This document shows positions 43,701 through 54,934 of a stretch of DNA of 64,000 nucleotides, in pieces. The notes under the pieces were generated by a model. The model was not told the DNA's origin and did not search any database. It was given only the letters and a program-made list of their open reading frames with translations. The stretch is taken from assembly GCA_037783545.1 (NCBI GenBank), contig JBBELK010001358.1:124001-188000 (forward strand), read 5' to 3'. How positions within the stretch are numbered: position 1 is the first letter of the stretch; each line of letters starts with the position of its first letter. The stretch is from Henricia sp. BOLD:AAB3569. Lineage: Eukaryota; Echinodermata; Asteroidea; Spinulosida; Echinasteridae. A program made the translations under genes and the position numbers.

Positions 43701-45718
43701 GGAAGCTTTTATTTGTCGCGGCAATTTCTTTGTCGTGCATTGGGCGGCACAGGTCGTTAAGTGTGCAGTAGTTATGAATATTATTTTTTTCGAAGATTCC
43801 AGATGTTTCCAAGTCGAGTTGAAACCAGTGGGCAGCATGCCACTAATTGCTTTAGCCAGTTACCCTCGCTCTGGTAACACGTGGACACGTCAGCTGATCG
43901 AGCAGGGGACAGGGCTCCGGACCGGTAGCGTCTACTGGGAACACGAGAAGCTAATGGCCATCTCTAACAAGAGTAAGGTGGATTGTGGGTAATCTCAAAA
44001 CGGCATAACATTTTAAATTGAGGCCACCACAAAAGACAGTGTGTATAGGAGGAAGCTGACATCCAGGAAATCGGGCCTTCGTTGCCAAAACTGTCATTAC
44101 ATGTATTATAATTTATTCATTCTGTTACTGTGGGAGTTAACCCGTGAAGAGAAACAATGAAGAAATGCTCAGTTGTAGAGGTGTGAGGAAAACCCCTATC
44201 GCATGTACATGCAAGGGAACCCACAGAATCAAGCAGGGACTAGAAACCCAATCCACATGTACTGACGCGGACGGGATTCGAACCAGGGCCACGGAGAAAG
44301 GGGAGAAAATAATGCCTGATGCCATGCATTGGCTACTGGCTGAGCACCGATAGCCTCGACTAGAAAGATGATTTCAAATTCGTCTAAAAATCACCTTTTT
44401 CCATTTTCAAATTTAGCTTTTCCCGGAGGTAACATCGACTACCGAACCAAGCAAACTGTTTGCGTTAAGACGCACCTCATCACTACCTCTCACGTCACGT
44501 CGTTTGAGGGCGCTGTTCTTCTTATACGGAACCCATATAGCGCCCTCGTGGCAGAGATCTTTCGTCAACAGATGATGGAGCGCCACAAGTCTGTCCAACA
44601 GACCGTGAAATATTTTGCTTCTCCAGGTACGGTACATCAGCTATTTTTTTGTTTAACATTTTGGCTTTAATTTGTCGCATGTAACTTATATAAAAAATAA
44701 TTGAAAAATCAAGATCCTTTGGGGGCTGCCGAGGTCAGAGTTAGGCGGATACACACTATCGCGGAAAAATCACAAAAATTCCACTCTGGTAGCTTGTGGC
44801 TTCTCTGATACCTCATTGGCTTGGAAAGGTCAGCGCACCGCGGTCAAAGTTCAACAAATTTGAACTTTGACCCAGCTCAAAACGTTTTGCGCGTCGCGAT
44901 AGGCCGCGCACAAGCGGCAAACCAGTTTGTGTACAAACCAATGGATCAGTGTGATTTTTCCGCGATAGTGTGAACTCCCCTTAAAAATGTTATCGTCAGT
45001 GTATGCTCAAATTGTCAGACAACCAAACTCAGCTGCGCGCTGCATGCTGGGAGATGTCAGGTTGCTTGACTTTGCAAGAACATGCCCATGACGTCGATAG
45101 TTTGGCGACCTGTCGTCTCGGAAGCGTGTTTTGCACGGCAATGTTGAGTGCACCGACTATAACTCTGACGTCACATCACTTGGAAATGTTGAATACACAT
45201 TGTATGCTACAAGTTAAAGCCAGAATTGTGAAAATGGAGCATGATTACGTTCTTGGATTATTTAAGCTAGGCTATAGGAGGTAATTTAAACAATGTTTGT
45301 TTCCTTATGTTACGTTGCGTTTCTTCGCACAGAATGGAGCCGATTTTCCCTGATTCAAGCCAGAAATTGGTGCAACATGGTGGTGCAATGGATCACCAAG
45401 TCACGACGAATTCACGTGACGCACTACGAGAATCTACGAGAAAACACCCACAAAGAACTAATAAAGATAGTGCGGTTCCTGAACGTCCCCGTGCAGAGGG
45501 AGCGTATACTATGCGCAGTCCAGGAGCACCCGTCTTCCCGGGCGACCGGTGTTGACCTTGGCAACCACGGCAGGAAGACGCGCGCGTATTTGACCTTTAA
45601 CCCTTTTCCCGCTGACGTTCGGTCGCTGATTGATGACTACATACGACATGTGAATGCAACACTTCGAGAAGAAGGATTAACTCCTTTGCCAAGAAACTAT
45701 TCAGTCGAGATATTCTAA
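40748..45718 (+). CDS. WSCD: WSC-domain sulfotransferase (WSCD family), copy 1, 6 exons, complete
   Basis: Exons are 40748-40952, 41902-42062, 43188-43365, 43796-43972, 44417-44626 and 45333-45718, all GT-AG with matching phases, giving 438 aa. Residues 12-26 (ALFLLVLCVLGYLFA) after basic residues form a type II signal anchor, placing the enzyme in Golgi membranes. Residues 86-178 are a WSC domain with eight cysteines (YRAC, TRCLRNC, KECFC, CDMPC, HCGG). Residues 203-211 (SYPRSGNTW) are the 5'-phosphosulfate loop, KTH is at 258-260, and RNPYS (278-282) is the 3'-phosphate motif for PAPS. Human WSCD1/2 have two WSC domains and about 570 aa; this one has one. WSCD1/2 are reported to sulfate sialic acids, and substrate here is unknown. 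NKT (239) is a potential glycosylation site created across the exon 4/5 junction. Confidence 0.93.
41087..41337. mobile_element. palindromic MITE in WSCD intron 1
   Basis: TGTGTATGGGTTTACAGCAG at left and its complement at right share CACCATGTGAATCTCTT and AAAAGAACCGGTGA arms. Copies are at the same place in units 2 (about 50236-50505) and 3 (about 60798-61073), so the insertion predates amplification. Confidence 0.7.
42108..42206. mobile_element. MITE family C in WSCD intron 2
   Basis: TAGACCCTTTGCACAGGCGG starts the element and CCCCTCTATAG ends it. It is retained in all units, and unit 3 has a longer interior (GTAGGCACTCGATCTGTGGA). Confidence 0.55.
42519..43170. mobile_element. MITE family C split by a second element in WSCD intron 2
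   Basis: The left half (CCTTGCACATTCGGCCATGA) and right half (CTCCCGTCATGGCCGCCCGT) belong to one palindromic element. They are separated by 42612-43130, which has its own ends (CAAGATGCTTACACCGTGTA and complement). The inner element carries TGACGTCA and AACATGGCGG words. Exon 3 begins only about 20 bp after the outer right end. Confidence 0.65.
43540..43660 (+). promoter_or_regulatory. promoter-like cluster in WSCD intron 3
   Basis: ATTGG repeats (CCATTGGCC, TCATTGGCC), then CCAATGAAAT, TCTATAAACC and CACGTG lie in order about 150 bp before exon 4. In units 2 and 3 a further CATTGGCC copy is present. An in-frame ATG (MNIIFFED...) runs through the exon 4 acceptor, so a transcript starting here could encode the sulfotransferase part alone. 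This is speculative. Confidence 0.25.
44110..44345 (-). mobile_element. SINE-like fragment (family 2) in WSCD intron 4
   Basis: GGGAACCCACAG, AATCAAGCAGGGACTAGAAA and CGGGATTCGAACC (B-box complement) match 20225-20350 in order. It is present in unit 2 as well. Confidence 0.5.
44752..44972. mobile_element. MITE in WSCD intron 5
   Basis: CACACTATCGCGGAAAAATC and GATTTTTCCGCGATAGTGTG are perfect inverted ends. An internal CAAAGTTCAAC / TTTGAACTTTG palindrome sits in the middle. It is present in unit 2. Confidence 0.75.
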
Positions 45719-46996
45719 ATCGGTATAATTATTCATCTGTTCAGCAAATGATGAAATGGACGCAATTTCAGGTGGCGACAAACACTTTTTGGGGGAGCAA
45801 ATCGAGTTGTTGTGGATGCAATACTTTGGCCATTTGCTTAATATTAGAATAGCCCGTATCCAATAGCCGCCATTTCGTGGGGCAGTTTCTTTGTTCCTTG
45901 AGCCTGAGGACATGCATGGTTTCACATATTGTGCTTCCATTGTTGAACGGTTTAAGTATAACAAACGGCGCCAAAATATTCGCGCCACTTGCAGACTACC
46001 AGCGACGCGCTGTCATGGCTATATGTGGTTTTTCTACGGCGTGTAGGGTTACCAGTTTATCCCAGAGGCGGAAATTATAAGGTCAGATTAAAATGTTATG
46101 TACTTTTTGCTTAATTAACCTTTTGCACAGGTGATAAATGGAATTTTAAGATTGTTTACAGTGGACACCCTGTAGGAGAAACTGCTAATTTTGACGTGGT
46201 GTGAAAATGGTCGCTGCCTGTGTTACGAGGTCCCCGGAAGTCGACGAGTCTCGCGGAATCCCGCACGCTCTCGTGGTCAACTTACACGGTCTATATTAAA
46301 ATTGACATTATATTTCTGACAAATTAATAATAAAAAAATACAGATATTCCTCGAACCGTTGAGCAGTGTAGGCCTACTTGGCTGCGGCTGGAAAACATAC
46401 AACGTACAAGTGGTACCAGCTACACCACTTCGAACAGATTATTTTAGCCGCAATTTCGAAGAACTCCTACCACCTGAATTGTAACAAAAGACCATCTCCT
46501 ATGCATGCATGGGCTGCATGAGTGGGCGCCATATTTGAAAATGGTGCCTTATAAGGGTATTCTTTGTGTGCGGCCGTGGCTTGTCTTGTATATAAAAAAA
46601 AGCGTTCCTTGACACACAAGAAGTGTCCACTAAGTTATTCAAATCTATGAAATCCAGGATCAGAACTAAACACATGCACATTATAGTACATTACTTTCTT
46701 ACTCACTGCACTGTCCGTTCAGGGCTAATGGCGCCCTCAACGGCGACAAATAATTGATCTGCTCATATCTGAAAGTTATTAAATATTGGCCAGTATAAGG
46801 GGGCATCATAGTTTAGTTTGTGAGCCTTTCATAGAAACAAAATACGGAAGCGTGTCGATGGGCCAACCAGGTTTTTTCCCCGTATAAGTACATGCATTTT
46901 AAAGCAAATAATTCAAATGAGGTTTACAATATAACGACCAAAATTCAACATTCATGTCTAATCGGCTTGGTGTTTTCTTTCCTCCACGGTACACTG
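45719..46996 (+). other. WSCD copy 1 3' region
   Basis: It contains a one-sided family B MITE (45852 to about 45960). The first AATAAA is at 46328, about 610 bp after the stop. At 46753 lies the ATCTGCTC site that is occupied by a hAT element in unit 2. No further gene was seen. Confidence 0.5.
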
Positions 46997-47556
46997 CATC
47001 CTGAGATCTCAGGGAATTTCTACTATGCGAAGCGATGTAACAATACCCTGAGGAAATACACGCAAATCTGTGGAGCGAGCCGGCTGTTGTCTTGAGCCAA
47101 CTCACGCCCGAGTCATTTTGATGTAATTTAATCAATTCGGTCATGTTATGCCGAAAAGAAATTGTATTGAGTTCCGTTCCTTATGACTGTCCCATTCCTA
47201 CCAAATTTTCAAACGACGAACCTTATTTACTCCGCAGTTGTTCACATTAATAACAGGGATGCATGCTGACGAATGTAATGGAACGGATTCCCCAGTATGC
47301 TTTAAATAGCAGCCAATCGCCGACGGCCAGCATTACCGAGTACATGTATCACATGCATGCACGGTGTTTACAATCTGCGCGCGTTACATTTGAATGCCTG
47401 CAATCGTGCTACAATGCACTGCAAGCGTCCTGATTGGTCCAGCAGAGGCGACAAGATTTCTGTCGCTTGTCCCACCGCCAAATGGGGCCTTTTTCAACAG
47501 GGCCACTGTACGCAGTAGTTAGGGAGTGCGTTAAAGGGGCACTGTTGCAAGAGGAT
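46997..47556 (-). repeat. inverted copy of the WSCD promoter/leader, unit 1
   Basis: The reverse complement of 39945-40519 with small indels. Over the leader frame (about 100 bp after its ATG) identity looks complete, whereas flanking bases differ at several positions. It keeps CCAAT and TTTAAATA (complement) boxes, so it could fire on the minus strand. No WSCD exons follow it on the minus strand. Confidence 0.8.
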
Positions 47557-47904
47557 GGGTACACTGCAGCACTTTTATTATTTCCCGCATGTTTCCGTGA
47601 GGCATGGCGTACAACATATAGCATAGCGTGTCTGCGCAGCATGCAAACCCCCTACTGCCCGTGTGCGTATCAAGTGAAGAAAGTTTAATCATAATTCGTG
47701 TACCCCCTGCGGGAAGGACCTGCGGACATTCTACTAATGCACGGTGGCACGGCCGGGTCGAGGCGAACCCAGCCGCGTGTGTCGATGCCGGGTTCACTGT
47801 GTTGTTTTGACACTGTGCCCTGTGTTTTTCACCAGCGTGGTGGTGTTTGTTGAAAGACACATCAAAGTGTTTTATATAATAAACGGCCGCATCAGATGAA
47901 CAAC
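47557..47904. other. unit 1 spacer, nothing recognised
   Basis: The minus-strand 148-aa frame (47531-47977) has no recognised motif. It is mirrored in unit 2 only because the DNA is duplicated. Confidence 0.4.
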
Positions 47905-48242
47905 AATACATTATTGGTAAACCGTTACAAATAGTTTCACCCCCTGTGTGATTAAAGATATGCATGATTAAAACCAACTTGAGTAAAAGTCAGCTCCGTA
48001 CTTCGTCTATCTAACTTCTGAGAAAACAGTCAAAAATGTGTCGTTACCACTTCGCCCCCAAACCACTTCGCACCCGAACCACTTGAACCACGGCCTGCAC
48101 ACGAAGTTTTTTTTAGGCGAAGTGGTATTTGGGCGAAGTTAATTGTTTTACTATAGCACTTCAGACAAAACCATTTCAGGGGAAGTTTTCTACCGTCATC
48201 ATGTTTATATAAGTGTAAGTTATGTGTAAATCTGTGAACATT
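47905..48242. mobile_element. MITE family A, truncated at the unit 1/2 junction
   Basis: It runs from AATACATTATTGGTAAAC to CTGTGAACATTT, where the full element at 36417 would continue for about 35 bp. Instead family C sequence (GGCATTAGAG) begins. This is the tandem-duplication junction. Confidence 0.8.
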
Positions 48243-48616
48243 TGGCATTAGAGATACGATGTGCCTACTCGATCGTGTATGGCACCCGGTGACTGTCATG
48301 GCCTCCTGGTCTATAAATTGTGAGACGTCTCATTCAATGTGCATGATAAGTCGTCTTCTTTTCTTAAAACAAAAACAAGCAATAATTTCACTCTAAGTGA
48401 GAGATCGCCTCCGTAAGAGCCGCTGAGGTAGGGTACGCCACTCTGTCCGTAGTGTATGATATTGTTAAACAAGGCCGTGGTACTCCACGTATCGAGAAAT
48501 TTCAAATTGCTATCAAAAACGAGGATCTCGGTGCTTTCTTTTGTGCGATAACGATACATATGAAACGGCGTGTGATGACGTAATGCAATGGCGCGGCATC
48601 TTAAACCGAAGCTGGT

Positions 48617-48876
48617 CAACTCGTACGCGTGCCAACTCGTACGCAACCAACTTGTACGCGTGCCAACTCGTACGCCGACCAACTCGTACGCCGACCAACT
48701 CGTACGCGTGCCAACTCCCGTTAAAATGATATCCCGTTAAAATGATTCCGTTAAAATAACGATGAGTACGAGTTGGCGCGCGTACGAGTTGGCGCGCGTA
48801 CGAGTTGGCGCGTGTACGACTTGACCAACTTGCGTACGAGTTGGCACGTGTACGAGTTGGCTCGCGTACGAGTTGA
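48617..48876. repeat. hairpin minisatellite, unit 2
   Basis: Same structure as 39434-39726, with six left and about seven right units (two fewer on the right than units 1 and 3). Confidence 0.9.
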
Positions 48877-49095
48877 CCTGTATTCGCAGTATGCCTATGT
48901 GTACGCAGATATTTCATTTTGTTTTTGCCCCAACATGAAACGCAGCAACAGGAAACGGAACTGCACCATCGTCAGCGCCATTTAAATGCCTTGTTTTCCA
49001 TCACTTGACACAAAATAGTGCATGGTTAAAACAAAAACCAAGAACCGCATCTCCGTCCGGCTCTCACAAACTTGATCAACCTACGTGGCTACGTA

Positions 49096-49670
49096 CATCC
49101 CCTTACAACAGTGCCCCTTTAACGCACTCCCCAACTCCTGCGTACAGTGGCCCTGTTGAAAAAGGCCCCATTTGGCGGTGGGACTAGCGACAGAAATCCT
49201 GTCGCCTCTGCTGGACCAATCAGGACGCTTGCAGTGCATTCAAATGCCACGCGCGCAGATTGTAAACACCGTGCACGCATGTGATACATCATGTACTCGG
49301 TAATGCTGGCCGTTGTCCGCGTCGGCGATTGGCTGCTATTTAAGGCATTTTGGGGAATCCGTTCCATTACATTTGTCAGCATGCATCCCTGTTATTAATT
49401 TGAAAAACTGCGGAGTAAATAAGGTTCGCCGTTTGAAAGTTTGGTAGGAATGGGACAGTCATAAGGAACGGAACCCAATACAATTACTGGAAAGTATAGA
49501 AATTGTTTCTTTTCGGCATAACATGACCGAATTGATTAAATTACATCAAAATGACTCGGGCGTGAGTTGGCTCAAGACAACAGCCGGCTCGCTCCACAGA
49601 TTTGCGTGTATTTCCTCAGGGTATTGTCACGTCGCTTTGCAGAGTGGAAATTCCCTGAGATCTCAGGATG
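49096..49670 (+). promoter_or_regulatory. promoter/leader of WSCD copy 2
   Basis: ATTGG at 49328 and TATTTAAG at 49337 are conserved with unit 1. The leader frame from ATG 49524 is shared but diverges in its 3' part through a 2-bp difference. Confidence 0.5.
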
Positions 49671-49897
49671 GGCTACGTATACCGCCCGCATAACTGTTGA
49701 TCGTGTCACTTCGGCTCTTTGTCATTTCAAATTTTCAAGCCTCGAACAAATATTAACGAACTTGGAAGTTGGACTTTAGACCAGCGCGAGACAGCTGATC
49801 TTTTGATAATGATATTAGATGAACATGCACGTAAACCAAAATGGATCGTATCGGGCCGTGTCGTGTACTCTGATGCCAAACTGACTGACCGGAAAGA

Positions 49898-52800
49898 ATG
49901 GCTCGCCGTTCGCGGTCCTACACAGGGAAAGCCTTTTTCCTACTCGTACTGTGTGTCCTCGGGTATCTGTTCGCAAGACAGTTACGTAAAATCAGGGAGG
50001 AAGATCATCTGAAGATTCAACGAGTGCAACATTTAAATCGAATTTCTACTCGCCCGGCGGCTGACAGGCATGTTTCGGACCAGCCGCCACAGTTTGTATC
50101 AGGTGCGTGTACATATGTGTATGTTTCACGGGCATAGCAGTGCACAAGTTCAGGACGCCCGAACTTTGAATTAATGATCAAATGCATGTATTTGATGGAC
50201 CCCTAAGTCGAACGGATTTGCAAACAATCTAAGGCCTGTGTATGGGTTTACAGCAGCACCATGTGAATCTCTTTTGTGTGTGGTTATGAAAAGAACCGGT
50301 GACTGTGAACTCAGTACACACATTGTACACATAATGCCCTCAACCAGTACTTCTAACCCTGCATCATCACGAGTCCGGCATTACTCCTGAAGACGAACAG
50401 AGCACACTGTTCGGAACGTTGAGTTCACACTCACCGGTTCTTTTCAGAACCACACATATATATGAAGAGATTCACATGGTGCTACCGTAAACCCATACAC
50501 ATGTTGATTTCCACCATGCATAGACCTCTATGTTTTACCAATATAGGCCTAAGGCATAACTATTAAATTATTATAAAATGCTGATTCTGACCATGGAGGA
50601 AGAAACTGACTAATGCACCTATCAATTGTTTCCCCGATGCTCAGCGGCCTACTATTATTTACTATTATGTGCTTCCAATGTATCAACCTACATGTACGTG
50701 TACATGTATCCCCAATATACTATACATGCATTTAGTCAGCAGTTTTCCTCCAAGCACACATATTTGAAGTTTCAAGCCCGTTGGTGTTCGTTCTATGACC
50801 CGACAATTTTCTCCCCGTCATCCATCCTTTTGAACATGTCAATACACACAGTGGTTGAAGTGTAACGAAATGTAGGCCTAAATTTAATTTGTCCGCCCAC
50901 GCCCACTTCTTCTCTCAACCATCTTGCCTCTCGTTTGCCGCTTCCCTAATAACCCCTGTTCCTCCCCGTCCCTCCCCCGCTGGTACCGTCTGGCATCCAT
51001 TTCCCCCAGTATACCAACCTGCTACATGGTCTAGTCACGGAGACGCACTCGAGACTTTTCTTTCCCTTTTGCAGCTCTAAATCAAACATGGATGACGTGG
51101 TCAGATATCGACAGTCCGGGTGTGTACCGCGCTTGCGTGCCGAGGCCGAAGGACACCGCGTCGATGTCAGAGGTCATAACGGATATTCTGGCTAACATGA
51201 CCATCACTCGCTGTCTTAGGAACTGCATCTCTTGGGTACGTATTTATATTTGTCCATGCAGAGGTGGAACTCTATATAGACCCTTTGCACAGGCGGCCAT
51301 GGCAGGGGTGCAGCCACATTGTCACGGTGCGTCATATACGGGTTTGTCACATTTAAATATGAAAACTTCCCCTCTATAGATTGAGTGCAAATATAAGGAT
51401 GCGGGATGCGGGATGCGCCAAAGGCTAGTCAAACATTTTGGCTTGTCTGTCTAGTACCAGGTGCTATAGGACATGTATAGGCTATGGCTATCTGTTCACT
51501 TGTCTAAAGCCAATTGTAAGCAGGGCCTATATATAGCCACCCCAGTCTGCCAGTGCAACCTCTGGGCGGTCGGGTTGGTGTGGTGGTTCTTACCCTGCTT
51601 TTCACTTCTGGTGTCCCAGGTTTGCGTCTTGAACGTGCATGACGACTTGTTTTCACCGGCATCATTTATACATGTGTATTATTAAGTAATTTGTGACCCT
51701 TGCACATTCGGCCATGACAGGGGCAAGTTTTCACATTTAAATCATGTGATAATAGATACACAAAGTGCCTACCTGCGAATGACGCACGGTCGTTCGACTT
51801 CAAGATGCTTACACCGTGTAACACCAACTTACACCGGAGCGTTTTTTTAGCCATCACACGAGTCTGCCCCGCGGTGGCAGCCACCACTGCCCGAGCTCGC
51901 GGTAGGGTCTGTGGTGTAAGGCTTGGTGTAATGACGTCACCTAGTAACCGCGAGCAGTAAAACATGGCGGACAGTTTGGAATCGCGACGAGTGATTTATG
52001 ACACAAAATAGGAGGGAATAGGGCTGTAAATACATTTTGCTTAATCATGCAGTAGATTTCTGTGGGCATTGACCAAGTTTGTTACGGTACCATTTGGAAA
52101 ACAAATTTCGCAGGGCGCCGGGTTAATTTTTCCTCGTGTCTCGTGAGTCAAATGATGTCGGTGTTTATGAAAGCCCCGCCTATAACAACCTGTAAACTGT
52201 GTTTCCATAATTCAATGCGAAACCCGTGTCGTTTGTTTTGCATCTTCTGGAGGCTTCCCCTGGTGTAAACCCCGTGTTACACGGTGTAAGCATCTTGAAC
52301 GCCCCAAACGTGACTGCCTCCCGTCATGGCCGCCCGTGCACTGTATATTGCATGTCTTCCGCAGGGTCTCACCTACGCCGCCCTCAGCCGTGGTAAAGAG
52401 TGTTTCTGCAGCGATGTCAAAGGACAATCCGCCTTGTTGAACTATGTGGACAGCGCCCTATGCGACATGCCGTGCCATGGAGAGACCAAATACCATTGTG
52501 GGGGCGTGGAATACATGTCTCTGTACCGAACCTCAGTTCCCGGTAAATATTCTGTATTTATGTGTCAATTACTGCCAAAAGTACAACTTTCTGTACCTCC
52601 AAGCCTGTAGACCATAAACACTTTAATTGACCTATTTTGATTTAACGTAAGTCGCTGGAAGCACGCTCGCAGCACGCTTGCCGCACTAGATAGCGTTCGC
52701 CATTTTGTATAATTATTTCAGCTCCATTGGCCTGCCTCATTGGCCATCCTCATTGGCCAACTACGTGCTGCTGCGATGGTCCAGTTCGCGTCGCCATGTT

Positions 52801-54934
52801 TAACTTTTTTGACCAATGAAATCGCGTCTATAAACCACGTGTCATTTGTTTACATGTAAAGCGCCCTCTGTTGAAACCAAGCATGCCGATGATCCAATAA
52901 GGAAGCTTTTATTTGTCGCGGCAATTTCTTTGTCGTGCATTGGGCGGCACAGGTCGTTAAGTGTGCAGTAGTTTTGTTTTTCTTGCTAATTATGAATATT
53001 ATTTTTTTCGAAGATTCCAGATGTTTCCAAGTCGAGTTGAAACCAGTGGGCAGCATGCCACTGATTGCTTTAGCCAGTTACCCTCGCTCTGGTAACACGT
53101 GGACACGTCAGCTGATCGAGCAGGGGACAGGGCTCCGGACCGGTAGCGTCTACTGGGAACACGAGAAGCTAATGGCCATCTCTAACAAGAGTAAGGTGGA
53201 TTGTGGGTAATCTCAAAACGGCATAACATTTTAAATTGAGGCCACCACAAAAGACAGTGTGTAGGAGGAAGCTGACATCCAGGAAATCGGGCCTTCGTTG
53301 CCAAAACTGTCATTACATGTATTATAATTTATTCATTCTGTTACTGTGGGAGTTAACCCGTGAAGAGAAACAATGAAGAAATGCTCAGTTGTAGAGGTGT
53401 GAGGAAAACCCCTATCGCATGTATATGCAAGGGAACCCACAGGATCAAGCAGGGACTAGAAACCCAATCCACATGTACGGACGCGGACGGGATTCGAACC
53501 AGGGCCACAAAGAAAGGGGAGAAAATGGTGCCTGATGCCATGCATTGGCTACTGGCTGAGCACCGATAGCCTCGACCAGAAAGATGATTTCAAATTCGTC
53601 TAAAAATTACCTTTTTCCATTTTCAAATTTAGCTTTTCCCGGAGGTAACATCGACTACCGAACCAAGCAAACTGTTTGCGTTAAGACGCACCTCATCACT
53701 ACCTCTCACGTCACGTCGTTTGAGGGCGCTGTTCTTCTTATACGGAACCCATATAGCGCCCTCGTGGCAGAGATCTTTCGTCAACAGATGATGGAGCGCC
53801 ACAAGTCTGTCCAACAGACCGTGAAATATTTTGCTTCTCCAGGTACGGTACATCAGCTATTTTTTTGTTTAACATTTTGGCTTTAATTTGTCGCATGTAA
53901 CTTATATAAAAAATAATTGAAAAATCAAGATCCTTTGGGGGCTGCCGAGGTCAGAGTTAGGCGGATACACACTATCGCGGAAAAATCACAAAAATTCCAC
54001 TCTGGTAGCTTGTGGCTTCTCTGATACCTCATTGGCTTGGAAAGGTCAGCGCACCGCGGTCAAAGTTCAACAAATTTGAACTTTGACCCAGCTCAAAACG
54101 TTTTGCGCGTCGCGATAGGCCGCGCACAAGCGGCAAACCAGTTTGTGTACAAACCAATGGATCAGTGTGATTTTTCCGCGATAGTGTGAACTCCCCTTAA
54201 AAATGTTATCGTCAGTGTATGCTCAAATGGTCAGACAACCAAACTCAGCTGCGCGCTGCATGCTGGGAGATGTCAGGTTGCTTGACTTTGCAAGAACATG
54301 CCCATGACGTCGATAGTTTGGCGACCTGTCGTCTCGGAAGCGTGTTTTGCACGGCAATGTTGAGTGCACCGACTATAACTCTGACGTCACATCACTTGGA
54401 AATGTTGAATACACATTGTATGCTACAAGTTAAAGCCAGAATTGTGAAAATGGAGCATGATTACGTTCTTGGATTATTTAAGCTAGGCTATAGGAGGTAA
54501 TTTAAACAATGTTTGTTTCCTTATGTTACGTTGCGTTTCTTCGCACAGAATGGAGCCGATTTTCCCTGATTCAAGCCAGAAATTGGTGCAACATGGTGGT
54601 GCAATGGATCACCAAGTCACGACGAATTCACGTGACGCACTACGAGAATCTACGAGAAAACACCCACAAAGAACTAATAAAGATAGTGCGGTTCCTGAAC
54701 GTCCCCGTGCAGAGGGAGCGTATACTATGCGCAGTCCAGGAGCACCCGTCTTCCCGGGCGACCGGTGTTGACCTTGGCAACCACGGCAGGAAGACGCGCG
54801 CGTATTTGACCTTTAACCCTTTTCCCTCTGACGTTCGGTCGCTGATTGATGACTACATACGACATGTGAATGCAACACTTCGAAAAGAAGGATTAACTCC
54901 TTTGCCAAGAAACTATTCAGTCGAGATATTCTAA
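49898..54934 (+). CDS. WSCD: WSC-domain sulfotransferase (WSCD family), copy 2, 6 exons, complete
   Basis: Exons are 49898-50102, 51075-51235, 52365-52542, 53014-53190, 53633-53842 and 54549-54934, with lengths identical to copy 1 (205, 161, 178, 177, 210, 386), giving 438 aa. By eye I find five replacement differences from copy 1 (L13F, Q63P, S96T, A404S, E423K) and one silent change in exon 4. The anchor, the eight WSC cysteines, SYPRSGNTW, KTH and RNPYS are all intact, so it should encode an active enzyme of the same kind. Intron repeats are shared with copy 1. Confidence 0.93.

Larger units (their letters stand above)
39060..48242 (+). repeat. tandem segmental duplication, unit 1
   Basis: The sequence from TGGCATTAGAG at 39060 reappears at 48243 and 58740 and stays collinear for over 5 kb in all three. 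Unit 1 is 9183 bp and holds the hairpin array, promoter, WSCD copy 1 and an inverted leader copy. Most stretches are nearly identical between units, implying recent amplification. Confidence 0.95.

Noticed and set aside
44003-45290. Extra coding exons between WSCD exons 5 and 6 (93-aa frame 45003-45284)
   Set aside because: Phase of exons 5 and 6 joins directly. The frame lacks sulfotransferase similarity and includes the end of no known domain.
47531-47977. 148-aa minus-strand frame, repeated at 58028-58474
   Set aside because: The repetition is explained by segmental duplication. It starts inside a MITE and overlaps the inverted promoter; no known motif.
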